Positions 7,837 through 14,923 of a DNA stretch of 23,242 nucleotides are shown here, piece after piece; the first letter of the stretch is position 1, and each line of letters begins with the position of its first letter. This stretch comes from Gemmatimonadota bacterium (GTDB lineage Bacteria > Gemmatimonadota > Gemmatimonadetes > Gemmatimonadales > GWC2-71-9). The notes beneath the pieces are model-generated. The model was not told where the DNA came from and did no database searches. It saw only the letters and a list, made by a program, of their open reading frames with translations. The translations under genes were made by a program, and so were the position numbers. Where the stretch lies: positions 1 through 23,242 of the forward strand of contig QHUQ01000157.1 of the NCBI GenBank assembly GCA_003221985.1, written 5' to 3'.

Positions 7837-8625
7837 TTACGGCAGCAGCGCTACGATTCGCAGCGGGCCGCCGCTGCCACCGCCGATCTTCATGGGCAAC
7901 GCAATGACGAATGCTCCCGTCACCGGAAGCTTGTCCAGTTGGGCGACATTCTCGAAGGCGGGGACGTTCGACGCGAACAGCCGGCGGTGAACGACGTAGG
8001 TGGTGGACTGACCGTAGTCGATACTCGGCGTATCGATGCCCACCGCTTTGACCTTCCGCCGCACCAGCGCCCGCGCCGCGTCCAGGTCGAGGCCCGGAAA
8101 GTGGAGCTCTGCAACCCCCGCCGTCCCCGTCTTGGTCGTGCCGAGGTAGCGGGCGCGATCAGGCCAACGGCTCCCCCACCCGGTCCGGATCAATACAATC
8201 GCGTCCGGCGGGATGTCCCCGTGCGCCGCCTCCCAGGCCGTGATGTCGGACTGGTGAACGCGATAATCGGCGCTCGAGTCGGCTTGCCGGGTCACATCGA
8301 TGACGATAGCCGGTCCCAGCAGTTGGCTCAGCGGAATCTGATCGGTGGTGTGTTTCTTTTCGATGAAATGCACCGGGGCATCGAGATGGGTACCGCCGTG
8401 TTCGGCCGCGCTGAAGTTATTCGCTGCGTAGTACCACCCGCCGGGCGTCCGCCGCGCCGAGACGACCGTGAGGTGAAAGGGCTGAGCGGTCGGCCAGTAG
8501 ATGGTGGTCGAGTCGAAGTCGTACGTGAGGTCGACCCATTTGCCCGCCACGAGGCGGTCTGCGATGGATGGCTGGCTACATGATGTGAGCACGAGGAGCG
8601 CAGGGACGATCACCAAACGTCGCAT
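7837..8625 (-). CDS. Lipoprotein cyclase-family (kynurenine formamidase-like) hydrolase
   Basis: This is a 262-residue metal-dependent hydrolase of the cyclase / arylformamidase (KynB-like) family, predicted to be a lipoprotein. The start at 8625 is supported by a Shine-Dalgarno (GGGAGA) and by a signal, MRRLVIVPALLVLTSC, with lipobox cysteine C16. The metal-binding signature HGGTHLDAPVHF is complete (H76, H80, D82, H86). Other family blocks are WVDLTYDF, VLIRTGWG, HFPGLDLDAARAL, VGIDTPSIDYG and a final LPMKI. Intracellular family members open formyl-kynurenine or cyclic amides. The exported form suggests another substrate. No tryptophan-pathway gene is nearby. It is divergent from a small lipoprotein gene 63 bp away and ends in the palindromic element. 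Confidence 0.88.
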   Translation of the reverse strand: MRRLVIVPALLVLTSCSQPSIADRLVAGKWVDLTYDFDSTTIYWPTAQPFHLTVVSARRTPGGWYYAANNFSAAEHGGTHLDAPVHFIEKKHTTDQIPLSQLLGPAIVIDVTRQADSSADYRVHQSDITAWEAAHGDIPPDAIVLIRTGWGSRWPDRARYLGTTKTGTAGVAELHFPGLDLDAARALVRRKVKAVGIDTPSIDYGQSTTYVVHRRLFASNVPAFENVAQLDKLPVTGAFVIALPMKIGGGSGGPLRIVALLP

Positions 8626-8674
8626 GGTCTCTCCCTCTGGTGGCACGTGGAGTTGCAACCGCCGGGCAGATTGT

Positions 8675-8680
8675 TAACGT
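8675..8680 (+). promoter_or_regulatory. Putative -10 box (TAACGT) of a leaderless promoter
   Basis: TAACGT lies 8 nt before the ATG at 8689, and no Shine-Dalgarno follows it. A weak -35-like TTGCAA sits at 8653-8658 with a 16-bp spacer. It is part of the recurring TANNNT pattern in this window. Confidence 0.45.
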
Positions 8681-8688
8681 TGCGGGCC

Positions 8689-8922
8689 ATGAAATCAATC
8701 CTCTGGCTGGTTCCGCTCTGCATCCTCGTCGCTTGTGGCTCCGACAAATCGAGTCAAACCGTCAACCGCGATACGCTCACCGAGCGCCAGAAGGACAGCA
8801 TCCTCGCGAACTCGAAGATCCCCAACGCGCGTGCCGTCGGACGCGCGATGAACGCGGCCGACTCCATGAGCGCGCGCATCCGCAGCAGCGACACGGTGGC
8901 GAGGGATACAACGGAGTTCTGA
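8689..8922 (+). CDS. Small hypothetical lipoprotein
   Basis: This is a 77-residue product with no recognised family. The N-terminus MKSILWLVPLCILVACGSDK is a lipoprotein signal with the lipobox cysteine at residue 16. The rest is hydrophilic, charged and Ser/Thr/Asp rich. A segment around residues 30-65 (TLTERQKDSILANSKIPNARAVGRA) is likely helical. ATG at 8689 is preferred over the upstream in-frame start at 8647 because it begins the signal peptide. The stop overlaps the next lipoprotein's ATG by one base (TGATG), so the two are co-translated and probably act in the same compartment. Confidence 0.72.
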   Translation: MKSILWLVPLCILVACGSDKSSQTVNRDTLTERQKDSILANSKIPNARAVGRAMNAADSMSARIRSSDTVARDTTEF

Positions 8923-9317
8923 TGCGCGCCGTGATGTGCGGCGTGGTGCTCATGATCGCCGCGTGTGGACCCCCCAACCCCTGCTCCGGTCATCAGTTCG
9001 ACCGCCTGCGCCGCTATTCCATGCCCTATGCCGGCCACTGGGTCGTCGCGCGCGGCGATACGCTCACCTTCCCCGACGCGCCCTCCATGAGCGATCGCTT
9101 CCGTCTGGGGGATGTCATCCTCGACAGCGCCACGGTCGTCATCGATCGCGAGTGCCTGTTCCGCGGCCGGCTCGTGTTTCGTGCGCCGCGCGCTGAAACG
9201 TTGGCCGTGAACTGGTTCGGCCAGCCGGAACAGGCGATCGTCAGCGGCTGGCCCGCGGACGTGGGCCCGTTCGCGGGGCTGTCGCTCGCGCTGTCGGGGG
9301 GGGCCGTGATTCGCTGA
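8922..9317 (+). CDS. Hypothetical lipoprotein coupled to the preceding one
   Basis: No function is recognised. The 131-residue product starts with MRAVMCGVVLMIAACGPP, a short lipoprotein signal with lipobox cysteine C15. The mature part has a second cysteine close behind (NPCSGHQFD) and a third in DRECLFRGRLVF, which could form a disulfide in the periplasm. The C-terminal half alternates hydrophobic strands (DVILDSATVVID, LVFRAPRAETLAVNWFG), which suggests a small beta domain. A run of eight G at 9296-9303 lies in the last codons. It shares the TGATG junction with the upstream small lipoprotein gene. About 100 bp of DNA without a gene follows, ending in a candidate promoter. Confidence 0.72.
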   Translation: MRAVMCGVVLMIAACGPPNPCSGHQFDRLRRYSMPYAGHWVVARGDTLTFPDAPSMSDRFRLGDVILDSATVVIDRECLFRGRLVFRAPRAETLAVNWFGQPEQAIVSGWPADVGPFAGLSLALSGGAVIR

Positions 9318-9404
9318 GCGGCTCGATCCTCCTCGACTCAAAACTCGGCGTGCAGGCGCGCCCCGGCATGACCGCCCGGTTCGTCGCGGGGCGCGCGCAG
9401 CGGT

Positions 9405-9410
9405 TATCTT
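9405..9410 (+). promoter_or_regulatory. Putative -10 box (TATCTT) of a leaderless promoter
   Basis: TATCTT lies 7 nt before the ATG at 9418. The surrounding DNA is very GC-rich and offers no Shine-Dalgarno. It belongs to the set of four TANNNT boxes at 7-9 nt from ATG in this window. Confidence 0.45.
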
Positions 9411-9417
9411 CCGCGCC

Positions 9418-9813
9418 ATGAGAGGATTCCTTGTCAGACTGCTGATCACCGCCCTGGGGCTGTGGGTCGCCGATCAACTCCTCCCCGGCATCGTGATCAC
9501 CGGCACGGGCGCGCTGATCGTCTCCGCGCTGGTGCTTGGCGTGGTCAATGCGCTGATTCGGCCGATTCTGTTTTTCCTCACCTTGCCGCTCACGGTCCTG
9601 ACCCTGGGATTGTTCGTCCTGATCGTCAACGGCATCTCGCTTGCGCTCGTCGCCTGGCTGGTCCCGGGATTCCATGTCGCAGAACTGCTGTCGGCGACGC
9701 TTGGCGCCATCATCGTCGGGCTCACAGGCTGGGTCGTATCGGCGTTCGTGGGTGGGTCGGGTAAGATCGAGCGCATGCATCGAGTGGAGGTCACGGGCCG
9801 CCGCCTTGATTGA
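9418..9813 (+). CDS. YvlD / phage-holin-4 superfamily membrane protein
   Basis: This is a 131-residue membrane protein of the PF04020 (Phage_holin_4_2 / YvlD) family, which is widespread on bacterial chromosomes and has no settled function. Four hydrophobic helices are visible at about residues 3-23, 32-60, 62-84 and 88-112. The family signature NALIRPILFFLTLPLTVLTLG spans the second helix and the turn after it. Despite the family name there is no endolysin or phage gene nearby, so lysis is unlikely. The C-terminus is short, charged and cytoplasmic. The last 8 bp overlap the start of the downstream PLP enzyme gene, so the two may be co-translated. Confidence 0.88.
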   Translation: MRGFLVRLLITALGLWVADQLLPGIVITGTGALIVSALVLGVVNALIRPILFFLTLPLTVLTLGLFVLIVNGISLALVAWLVPGFHVAELLSATLGAIIVGLTGWVVSAFVGGSGKIERMHRVEVTGRRLD

Positions 9814-10906
9814 CGTCGAAACCCCTGCCCTGCTGCTCTACCGCGATGTGATGGAGCGGAATCTGACGCAGATGGCCGGCCGCGCCAAAAAGCTCGGCGT
9901 CTCACTGCGACCGCACATCAAAACGCACAAGTGTCTCGAGCTGGGTCGCCGCCAGCTCGCGCACGGCGCGCAGGGCATCACCGTGTCCACGCTGCACGAG
10001 GCAGAGACGTTTGCGCGCGGCGGCTTCGGTGATGTGACGTGGGCCTTCCCGCTCGACCGCACGCACATCCCGCACGTGCAGCGCATTGCCCAGACCGGCG
10101 TGACGTTGCGCGTCATCTTGGACGATCTCGATACCGCGAAGGCGCTGGCCGGCAACGGGGGAGGGGGGGGCCTCCACGTCTGGTTGAAGGTCGACTGTGG
10201 ATACCACCGGGCGGGCGTCGATCCCGCGTCGCGCTATGGACTCGAGGTCGCACGCGAGTTGGGCGCTGAACGGGGCTTCACGTTCGACGGGATTCTCAGT
10301 CATTCGGGTCACGCCTATCGCACGCGCGACAAGGCTGAGGCGGCCCAGATCGCGGAGCAGGAACGGCAGGTCATGGTCTGGTTCGCTGAATTGCTGCGCA
10401 AAGACGGGCTGCCCGTACGCGGGGTAAGCGTAGGGTCGACGCCCGCGATGGCGGCCGTAAAAGACTTGACGGGCGTCACAGAAGCGCGCCCGGGGAATTA
10501 CATCTTCTATGACCGAACCATGGTGCTGATCGGGTGCTGTGAGCCGAGCGACGTGGCCGTTTCCGTGCTCGCAACCGTCGTATCCCACCAACCGGGCGCG
10601 ACCCACTTCGTGGTAGACGCGGGGGCGCTGTCGCTCTCGAAGGATCTCGGGCCGACGCACCTCGGCCTCGCGCCGGCGTTCGGAGAGGTCAAAGGGCATC
10701 CGGAGCTCGCCGTGGCGTCGGTGTCGCAGGAACACGGCGTGATCCGCGCCGCCGCGCCCGCCGCGATCGATGGAAAGTTCCGGGTTGGCGACCAGGTTGA
10801 GATCATTCCCAACCATTCTTGCCTCACCGAGGCACATTTCGACGAGTATGTGGTACTCGAAGGAGATCGTGTTATGGACCGCTGGCACATCGAGCGTGGC
10901 CGATGA
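9806..10906 (+). CDS. D-threonine aldolase / D-serine dehydratase-type PLP enzyme (alanine racemase fold)
   Basis: This is a fold-type III PLP enzyme of 366 residues in the DSD1/D-threonine aldolase family. Members cleave D-threonine to glycine and acetaldehyde, or act on related D-beta-hydroxy amino acids. The start is TTG at 9806, with GGAGG about 16 bp upstream; it opens the conserved IDVETPALLLYRDVMERN. The PLP lysine is K39 in RPHIKTHK. Near the C-terminus NHSCLTEAHFDEYVVLEGD carries the His and Cys of the family's metal site. The barrel is followed by a beta domain, and length is normal. Runs of G (8 at 10163-10170) encode a Gly loop. It overlaps both neighbours (8 bp before, 4 bp after). 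Confidence 0.9.
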   Translation: MIDVETPALLLYRDVMERNLTQMAGRAKKLGVSLRPHIKTHKCLELGRRQLAHGAQGITVSTLHEAETFARGGFGDVTWAFPLDRTHIPHVQRIAQTGVTLRVILDDLDTAKALAGNGGGGGLHVWLKVDCGYHRAGVDPASRYGLEVARELGAERGFTFDGILSHSGHAYRTRDKAEAAQIAEQERQVMVWFAELLRKDGLPVRGVSVGSTPAMAAVKDLTGVTEARPGNYIFYDRTMVLIGCCEPSDVAVSVLATVVSHQPGATHFVVDAGALSLSKDLGPTHLGLAPAFGEVKGHPELAVASVSQEHGVIRAAAPAAIDGKFRVGDQVEIIPNHSCLTEAHFDEYVVLEGDRVMDRWHIERGR

Positions 10907-11184
10907 CTCTGCTGCGCCATTTCTTCGTGGCCCTGCTGCCGTTGGTCTTTGGTCTGGGGGCCAGTTGGGGATTCGCCTTTTCCCAGGACAAGTGCGGGCG
11001 GCTCGTCGGTCCGATATTCGCCCCCAAGTGTCACTGGATTCAGCTCGAGTATCAGCTGGGATTTCAGATGGCAGGAACGTTAGTGGGTTGTCTGATCGCC
11101 GCCGTCGTGGGCGCCTCGCTGGAGCGGCGCAGCCGGCGACGCGCGGCCGAGCGTGCAACACTCAACCAGGGAGTGCCCTCATGA
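10903..11184 (+). CDS. Small hypothetical two-helix membrane protein
   Basis: This 93-residue product matches no family I know. Two hydrophobic segments at about residues 7-27 and 52-72 would place a short loop outside, with cysteines in DKCGRL and APKCHWIQ that could pair. The C-terminus is strongly basic (ERRSRRRAAER), which by the positive-inside rule suggests cytoplasmic ends. It overlaps the upstream PLP enzyme by 4 bp and the downstream DUF2914 gene by 4 bp (both ATGA), so it belongs to the same transcript. Its short length and coupling argue for an accessory membrane role, but nothing more can be said. Confidence 0.68.
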   Translation: MTLLRHFFVALLPLVFGLGASWGFAFSQDKCGRLVGPIFAPKCHWIQLEYQLGFQMAGTLVGCLIAAVVGASLERRSRRRAAERATLNQGVPS

Positions 11185-11618
11185 AAGCGATGCTGACGCT
11201 GTTGCTATTGGTCGGCTTTGTTGGTCAAGTCGCAGCGCAGGATACCACGAAGGCCGCCGCACCGGCGCCAGCGCCGGCGGCGGCTGCGGCTGCGGCTGCA
11301 AACGCTAGCGTCGAAGCGGTGCTGGCACGGTCGGTCGTAGACCGAGTGCCGCAGGACACGGGAACGGCGTTCCCCGACAGCGTGGGAACGGTCGTGCTGT
11401 GGATGCGCGTGAGCGGCGCCAGCGGACAGACGGTCAGCGCCGTCTGGTTCCATGGGGGGGATGAAGTCGGAACCGTGCCGCTCGCAATCGGCGGCTCGCC
11501 GTGGCGCACGTGGAGCCGCAAGACGATTCCGGTTGATGCGACCGGCGCGTGGCACGTCGAGATTCGCGATGCGGCGGGCAACGTTCTGAAACGAGTTGAC
11601 TTCACGGTCGGGCAGTAA
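11181..11618 (+). CDS. DUF2914 domain exported protein
   Basis: This 145-residue protein has a cleavable signal peptide (MKAMLTLLLLVGFVGQVAAQ, cut near residue 20). A low-complexity Ala/Pro linker follows (about 24-41), then a DUF2914 domain (about 45-145). Domain landmarks are VVDRVPQDTGTAFPDSVGTVVLWMRV, the WFHGGDEVG loop and WRTWSRKTIPVDATGAWHVEIRD, closing with LKRVDFTVG. DUF2914 is a small beta domain of unknown function often found at the C-terminus of exported proteins. Here it stands nearly alone. A run of seven G (11454-11460) encodes the Gly-Gly of the WFHGGD loop. The downstream palindromic element, which ends in a T run, may terminate this transcript. Confidence 0.82.
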   Translation: MKAMLTLLLLVGFVGQVAAQDTTKAAAPAPAPAAAAAAAANASVEAVLARSVVDRVPQDTGTAFPDSVGTVVLWMRVSGASGQTVSAVWFHGGDEVGTVPLAIGGSPWRTWSRKTIPVDATGAWHVEIRDAAGNVLKRVDFTVGQ

Positions 11619-11622
11619 GAAG

Positions 11623-11762
11623 CGGGGACATGCAAAAGCTAGTCATCCGACGCACAGCGGTTTTCAGTAACTGGTCAACGGGATAAGCCTCGCACGGGTT
11701 GTCCCGTTGACGTTTGACCGATCCCCGCGGTGCGTCTGCAGCCTAGTTTTTGCATGTCCCCG
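11623..11762. repeat. 140-bp palindromic intergenic element with a GGGGACATGCAAAA terminus
   Basis: The outer arms at 11623-11660 and 11725-11762 are inverted copies matching at 32 of 38 positions. They begin with the perfect 15-mer CGGGGACATGCAAAA. Inside, GTCAACGGGA (11674-11683) pairs perfectly with TCCCGTTGAC (11702-11711). The right arm is followed by TTTTT, so the element could also act as a large terminator for the DUF2914 gene. It shares no sequence with the element at 7682-7831. It resembles REP/MITE-like nonautonomous elements; no transposase is present. Confidence 0.88.
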
Positions 11763-11773
11763 TTTTTCGGTGT

Positions 11774-11779
11774 TATTGT
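11774..11779 (+). promoter_or_regulatory. Putative -10 box (TATTGT) of a leaderless promoter
   Basis: TATTGT lies 8 nt before the ATG at 11788 and just downstream of the palindromic element. There is no Shine-Dalgarno-like sequence in the 8-nt gap (AGGCCCTC). It is part of the recurring TANNNT set. Confidence 0.45.
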
Positions 11780-11787
11780 AGGCCCTC

Positions 11788-12150
11788 ATGGATCTCGTAG
11801 AGCAAATCGTTGCCAACTTGGAAGTGGAGCCGGGTCAGGCTGAGAAGGGCATCGGCGCCATTCTGATGGCGATGCGGATGGCGGTCGACAAGGCGACGTT
11901 CGAGAAGGTGCGCGCCGCCGTGCCCAACCATGAGAGCTACATGGGGCGCGCGCTGATGAGCGGGGCGCGCACCGGCGAGATGATCGGCGTCGCGGGGCCT
12001 GCGGCCCTGATGGCGGGCCTGTCGGCCGCGGGCTTTCGCAAGGAAGACGTGCCGCGCTTGGGCCGGATTGTGCTGGAGCACATCCGGCCCACCGTCGGCA
12101 ATGAGGCGATCGACAAGTTTCTCGCCGGCGCGCCGGCGCTGCACGGCTAG
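11788..12150 (+). CDS. DUF2780-like (VcgC/VcgE-like) protein
   Basis: This is a 120-residue, mostly helical protein resembling DUF2780 (VcgC/VcgE), a family of unknown function. Supporting features are an N-terminal block of the form LVEQIVANLEVEPGQAEKGIGAILMAMR, then KVRAAVPNHESYMG, then a Gly/Ala-rich middle (GRALMSGARTGEMIGVAGPAALMAG). The C-terminal helix pair includes LSAAGFRKEDVPRLGRIVLEHI. No signal peptide or clear transmembrane helix is seen, so it is probably cytoplasmic. The family assignment is from recalled pattern only. It converges on the kinase gene: its TAG ends at 12150 and the kinase stop begins at 12151, leaving no intergenic base. Confidence 0.65.
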   Translation: MDLVEQIVANLEVEPGQAEKGIGAILMAMRMAVDKATFEKVRAAVPNHESYMGRALMSGARTGEMIGVAGPAALMAGLSAAGFRKEDVPRLGRIVLEHIRPTVGNEAIDKFLAGAPALHG

Positions 12151-14391
12151 CTACAACCGCATTTTCTGCAGCAAAGTCTGAAACCGCCGGTTGGCCCGCA
12201 GCGGATCGAGCATCGGATTCACCTTGAAGTAGGCCAGCCACCCTCGCCGTTCGTCGTAGGCGCGCTCGGCCCAATCCAGCGCGCGATCCACATTCCCCAG
12301 TCCGACGTGCACGATCGCAAACGCCACCGGTGATACGTAGCCGGTCCGAGCCACCGTCTCGAGCTCACGCAGTTGTTGTTCGGCCTGCGCGCGCTTGTCG
12401 GCGCTGGCCAGGACCCAGCCCAACGTCGCCTGCGTGTACGCCCCCGCGCCCGGCAGCGCGAGCGCATCACGCAGGATCCGCTCCGCCTCGGCCCACTGCC
12501 GCTGCATGCCAAGCGTCGAGCCGAGGATCCGATAGCTCTCGACGGCCATCGGGTTCATCTCGATCGCGCGCGCCAGATGATCGAGCGCCTGGCCATAGCG
12601 CCGGGCATAGAACGAGAGCCACCCGACGCCGCGACGCGCCGAGACGGAGGCGGGATCGAGCTCCAGCGCGGTCAACCCTTCGCGCAGCGCCGCATCGTGC
12701 TCGCCGCGCGACGCCAGGAGAAACGCGTACCATTGATGCGCGCTCGCATACCGCGGATTGAGCTCGATCGCGCGGCGGAACTCCCGATCGGCGCCGTCCC
12801 AGTCCCAGTCAAAGACGAAGAGACTCCACGCCAGTGACGCATGCGCCGACGGCAGGGACTCATCGAGCTGCAACGCCTTGCGGGCGTAGTCCTTCGCGCG
12901 GCCGTATGCCTCCGCCACGGGAATCGATCGATAATCCACGTCGAGCGCGTAGGAATCCGCCAGGCCCGCGTACGCCGGCGCGTAACTCGGGTCTTCCGCG
13001 ATCGCCTGCTCGAAGTAGCCGACCGCCTCGGCGACGCCCTCCTGAGTCCGCTTGTTCCACGCGTACCGTCCTTTGAGATACAGGCCGTAGGCGTGGATGT
13101 TTTCGGTGTAGCGCCGCGGCGTGTGCTCGGACAGATCGGCGAACATGGTGGCGCGCAGCGTATTCACGATCGTCGCGGCGATCTCGTCCTGGATGGCGAA
13201 CACATCGACGAGCTGGCGCTCGTAGCGCTGCGACCACAGCAGCCGGCCGTCGTCGGTCGAGGTCAGCTGCGCCGTGATCCGGAGGCGATCGCCCGACTTC
13301 CGTACGGTCCCCTCGAGCACGACCGAGGCGCCGAGCAACGCGCCCACCGCGCGGACGTCGAGTGGCTTGCCTTTCAAGGCAAACGTCGAGGTGCGCGACG
13401 AGACCCGCAAACCGGCGATCTTGGCGAGCGCGTCGATGAGCTCGTCCGTTATGCCGTCGCTCAAATACTCGTTCTCGGCATCGGAGCTGGCATTCACGAA
13501 CGGGAGCACGGCGATCGAACGGGTGATCGCGGGAGTCCGCCCCACCTGCGGCGTATCGGCCGCCAACAGCGCGGACACGAATTCCGCGGCACTGTTGAGG
13601 CGCTGATCGGGGCTCTTCTCGAGCGCCCGGATGATCGCCCGCTCCACCGCGAGCGGCACTTCGGGCCGGAAGGCGCGCAGCGGCCGCGGCGATTCGGTCA
13701 CCTGCCTTGCCATTACGGCGCGAGGGCTGCTACCTCGAAACGGGGGCTCACCGGCGAGCATCTCGTACACGACGCACGCCAGGCTGTAGACGTCGCTGGC
13801 GGCACCCAGGTCCGCCTGGCCACTCGCTTGCTCGGGACTCATGTATTCCGGCGTGCCGACCGCGAGTCCGACTGCGGTGACCCGCTCCTGAGTCTCGGCA
13901 TCGCAACAGGCGCGTGCGACGCCGAAGTCCGCCAGCACGGCGTGGCCATCGGCGAACAGGATATTCTCGGGCTTCACGTCGCGATGCACAAAACCGTTAC
14001 GGTGGGCGAAGTCGAGGCCGGCGCCGACTTCCTGCGCGATGCGCAATGCATCCTTCAGCGACAGCTGATGCGCTTCCGCGAGCCGCTCGCGTAGCGAGCC
14101 GCCCGGGACGTACGGCTGGACGTAGTACAGGAGACCACCGGCGTCGCCGGAGTCGATCAGCGGAACGATGTGCGGATGGGAAAGCCGGGCCGCGATGCCG
14201 ATCTCGCGCAGGAATCGCTCCGTGCCCAGCGCGGCGGTGATCTCCGGCCGCAGGACTTTGATCGCGACTTTGCGGCCGTGCTTCTTTTCTTCGGCGAGAT
14301 AGACGGTGGCCATGCCGCCGCGGCCCAGCTCACGGTCGACGGTATAGCGATCGGCGAGTGCGGCGGCGATAGGAACGGCCTGCTGGCTCAC
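12151..14391 (-). CDS. Ser/Thr protein kinase with TolB-like domain and TPR repeats
   Basis: This 746-residue protein begins with a Hanks-type kinase (residues about 16-280). The P-loop GRGGMATV is at 23-30, the ATP lysine is K45, the catalytic loop HRDVKPEN has D138, and the DFG motif starts at D155, followed by GTPEYMSPEQ. A TolB-like/FlgO-type domain follows (about 291-405: RSIAVLPFVNASSDAENEYL to VVLEGTVRKSGDRLRITAQL and WSQRYER). Tetratricopeptide repeats run from about 425 to the end. This architecture is common in Gemmatimonadota and Acidobacteriota. No transmembrane helix is visible between kinase and TolB parts, so it seems soluble. GTG at 14391 overlaps the DUF4112 stop (GTGA), so the two are co-translated. 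Targets are unknown. Confidence 0.92.
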   Translation of the reverse strand: MSQQAVPIAAALADRYTVDRELGRGGMATVYLAEEKKHGRKVAIKVLRPEITAALGTERFLREIGIAARLSHPHIVPLIDSGDAGGLLYYVQPYVPGGSLRERLAEAHQLSLKDALRIAQEVGAGLDFAHRNGFVHRDVKPENILFADGHAVLADFGVARACCDAETQERVTAVGLAVGTPEYMSPEQASGQADLGAASDVYSLACVVYEMLAGEPPFRGSSPRAVMARQVTESPRPLRAFRPEVPLAVERAIIRALEKSPDQRLNSAAEFVSALLAADTPQVGRTPAITRSIAVLPFVNASSDAENEYLSDGITDELIDALAKIAGLRVSSRTSTFALKGKPLDVRAVGALLGASVVLEGTVRKSGDRLRITAQLTSTDDGRLLWSQRYERQLVDVFAIQDEIAATIVNTLRATMFADLSEHTPRRYTENIHAYGLYLKGRYAWNKRTQEGVAEAVGYFEQAIAEDPSYAPAYAGLADSYALDVDYRSIPVAEAYGRAKDYARKALQLDESLPSAHASLAWSLFVFDWDWDGADREFRRAIELNPRYASAHQWYAFLLASRGEHDAALREGLTALELDPASVSARRGVGWLSFYARRYGQALDHLARAIEMNPMAVESYRILGSTLGMQRQWAEAERILRDALALPGAGAYTQATLGWVLASADKRAQAEQQLRELETVARTGYVSPVAFAIVHVGLGNVDRALDWAERAYDERRGWLAYFKVNPMLDPLRANRRFQTLLQKMRL

Positions 14392-14843
14392 GCGACGCCC
14401 AGCGCACGGAGTATCCAGAGCGTCAGCAGCGGTCCCACCGCGAGCAACCCGAGGGCAATAGCAAAAATGCCGGAGAGGACGAGCACCACGAACCAGCGAT
14501 CGGCGCGCTCGGCCCGGACCGGCGCCGCGAGATGCCGCTCCAGCAGGGCCACGTTCCGAAGATTGGCTTTCCAGGCGAAGTCGAACGCGTCCCCGAGGTA
14601 CGGAACGGCACCCAATCCCGCATCGAGCGCCACGTTGCCGGCCATCCGCAACAATGTGGCGCGTGATGCGCCCAGCCGGACCGCTTCTACGAGGATCCAC
14701 CCGGCAAGGACGGCGCCAGCCGCGTCGCCCACGGCGGGGAGCAATCCGAGGATGGGATCGAGACCGAATCGCAGGTTGGTGCCGGGAATGCGAATCCCGG
14801 CATCCAGCCAGTGCGCGTATTTGGAAACAGCGGCGAAGTTCAC
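14388..14843 (-). CDS. DUF4112 family membrane protein
   Basis: This 151-residue membrane protein matches DUF4112. Family hallmarks are WLDAGIRIPGTNLRFGLDPILGLLPAVGD (about 12-40), LLRMAGNVALDAGLGAVPYLGD, and FDFAWKANLRNVALLERHL. Hydrophobic stretches lie at about 37-53 and 119-147. The GTG at 14843 starts only 7 bp after the 3' end of tRNA-Asn on the same strand, so any ribosome-binding site would fall within the tRNA. Either translation starts without one, or the tRNA is processed from a shared transcript. The stop overlaps the kinase start, which suggests that the membrane protein and the kinase act together. The function of the family is not known. Confidence 0.85.
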   Translation of the reverse strand: MNFAAVSKYAHWLDAGIRIPGTNLRFGLDPILGLLPAVGDAAGAVLAGWILVEAVRLGASRATLLRMAGNVALDAGLGAVPYLGDAFDFAWKANLRNVALLERHLAAPVRAERADRWFVVLVLSGIFAIALGLLAVGPLLTLWILRALGVA

Positions 14844-14850
14844 TGCGAAG

Positions 14851-14923
14851 CTGGGGCGGGAGGACTCGAACCTCCAACTTCCCGGTTAACAGCCGGGCGG
14901 TCTGCCAGTTGACCTACACCCCA
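14851..14923 (-). tRNA. tRNA-Asn (anticodon GUU)
   Basis: A complete cloverleaf reads on the minus strand. The 7-bp acceptor is TGGGGTG with CGCCCCA (one G-T pair). The D arm is GGTC/GACC, the anticodon stem is CCCGG/CCGGG with loop CTGTTAA (anticodon GTT), and the T arm is GGAGG/CCTCC with TTCGAGT. The discriminator is G. CCA is not encoded and must be added by nucleotidyltransferase. Length is 73 nt. Confidence 0.96.

Noticed and set aside
9418..9813. Holin as part of a prophage lysis module
   Set aside because: The family name is historical. There is no endolysin, spanin or phage structural gene nearby, and YvlD-type proteins are common on chromosomes.
9902..11161. Minus-strand frame of 419 codons
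   Set aside because: It is a shadow of the D-threonine aldolase-type gene and its neighbour; there are no motifs and no start context.
12841..14094. Long plus-strand frame of 417 codons
   Set aside because: It is antisense to the kinase gene, which has intact catalytic motifs; the translation shows no domain.
14851..14923. tRNA-Asn as an integration (att) site of a genomic island
   Set aside because: No integrase, no repeated tRNA 3' end was noticed in the window, and there is no change in base composition on either side.
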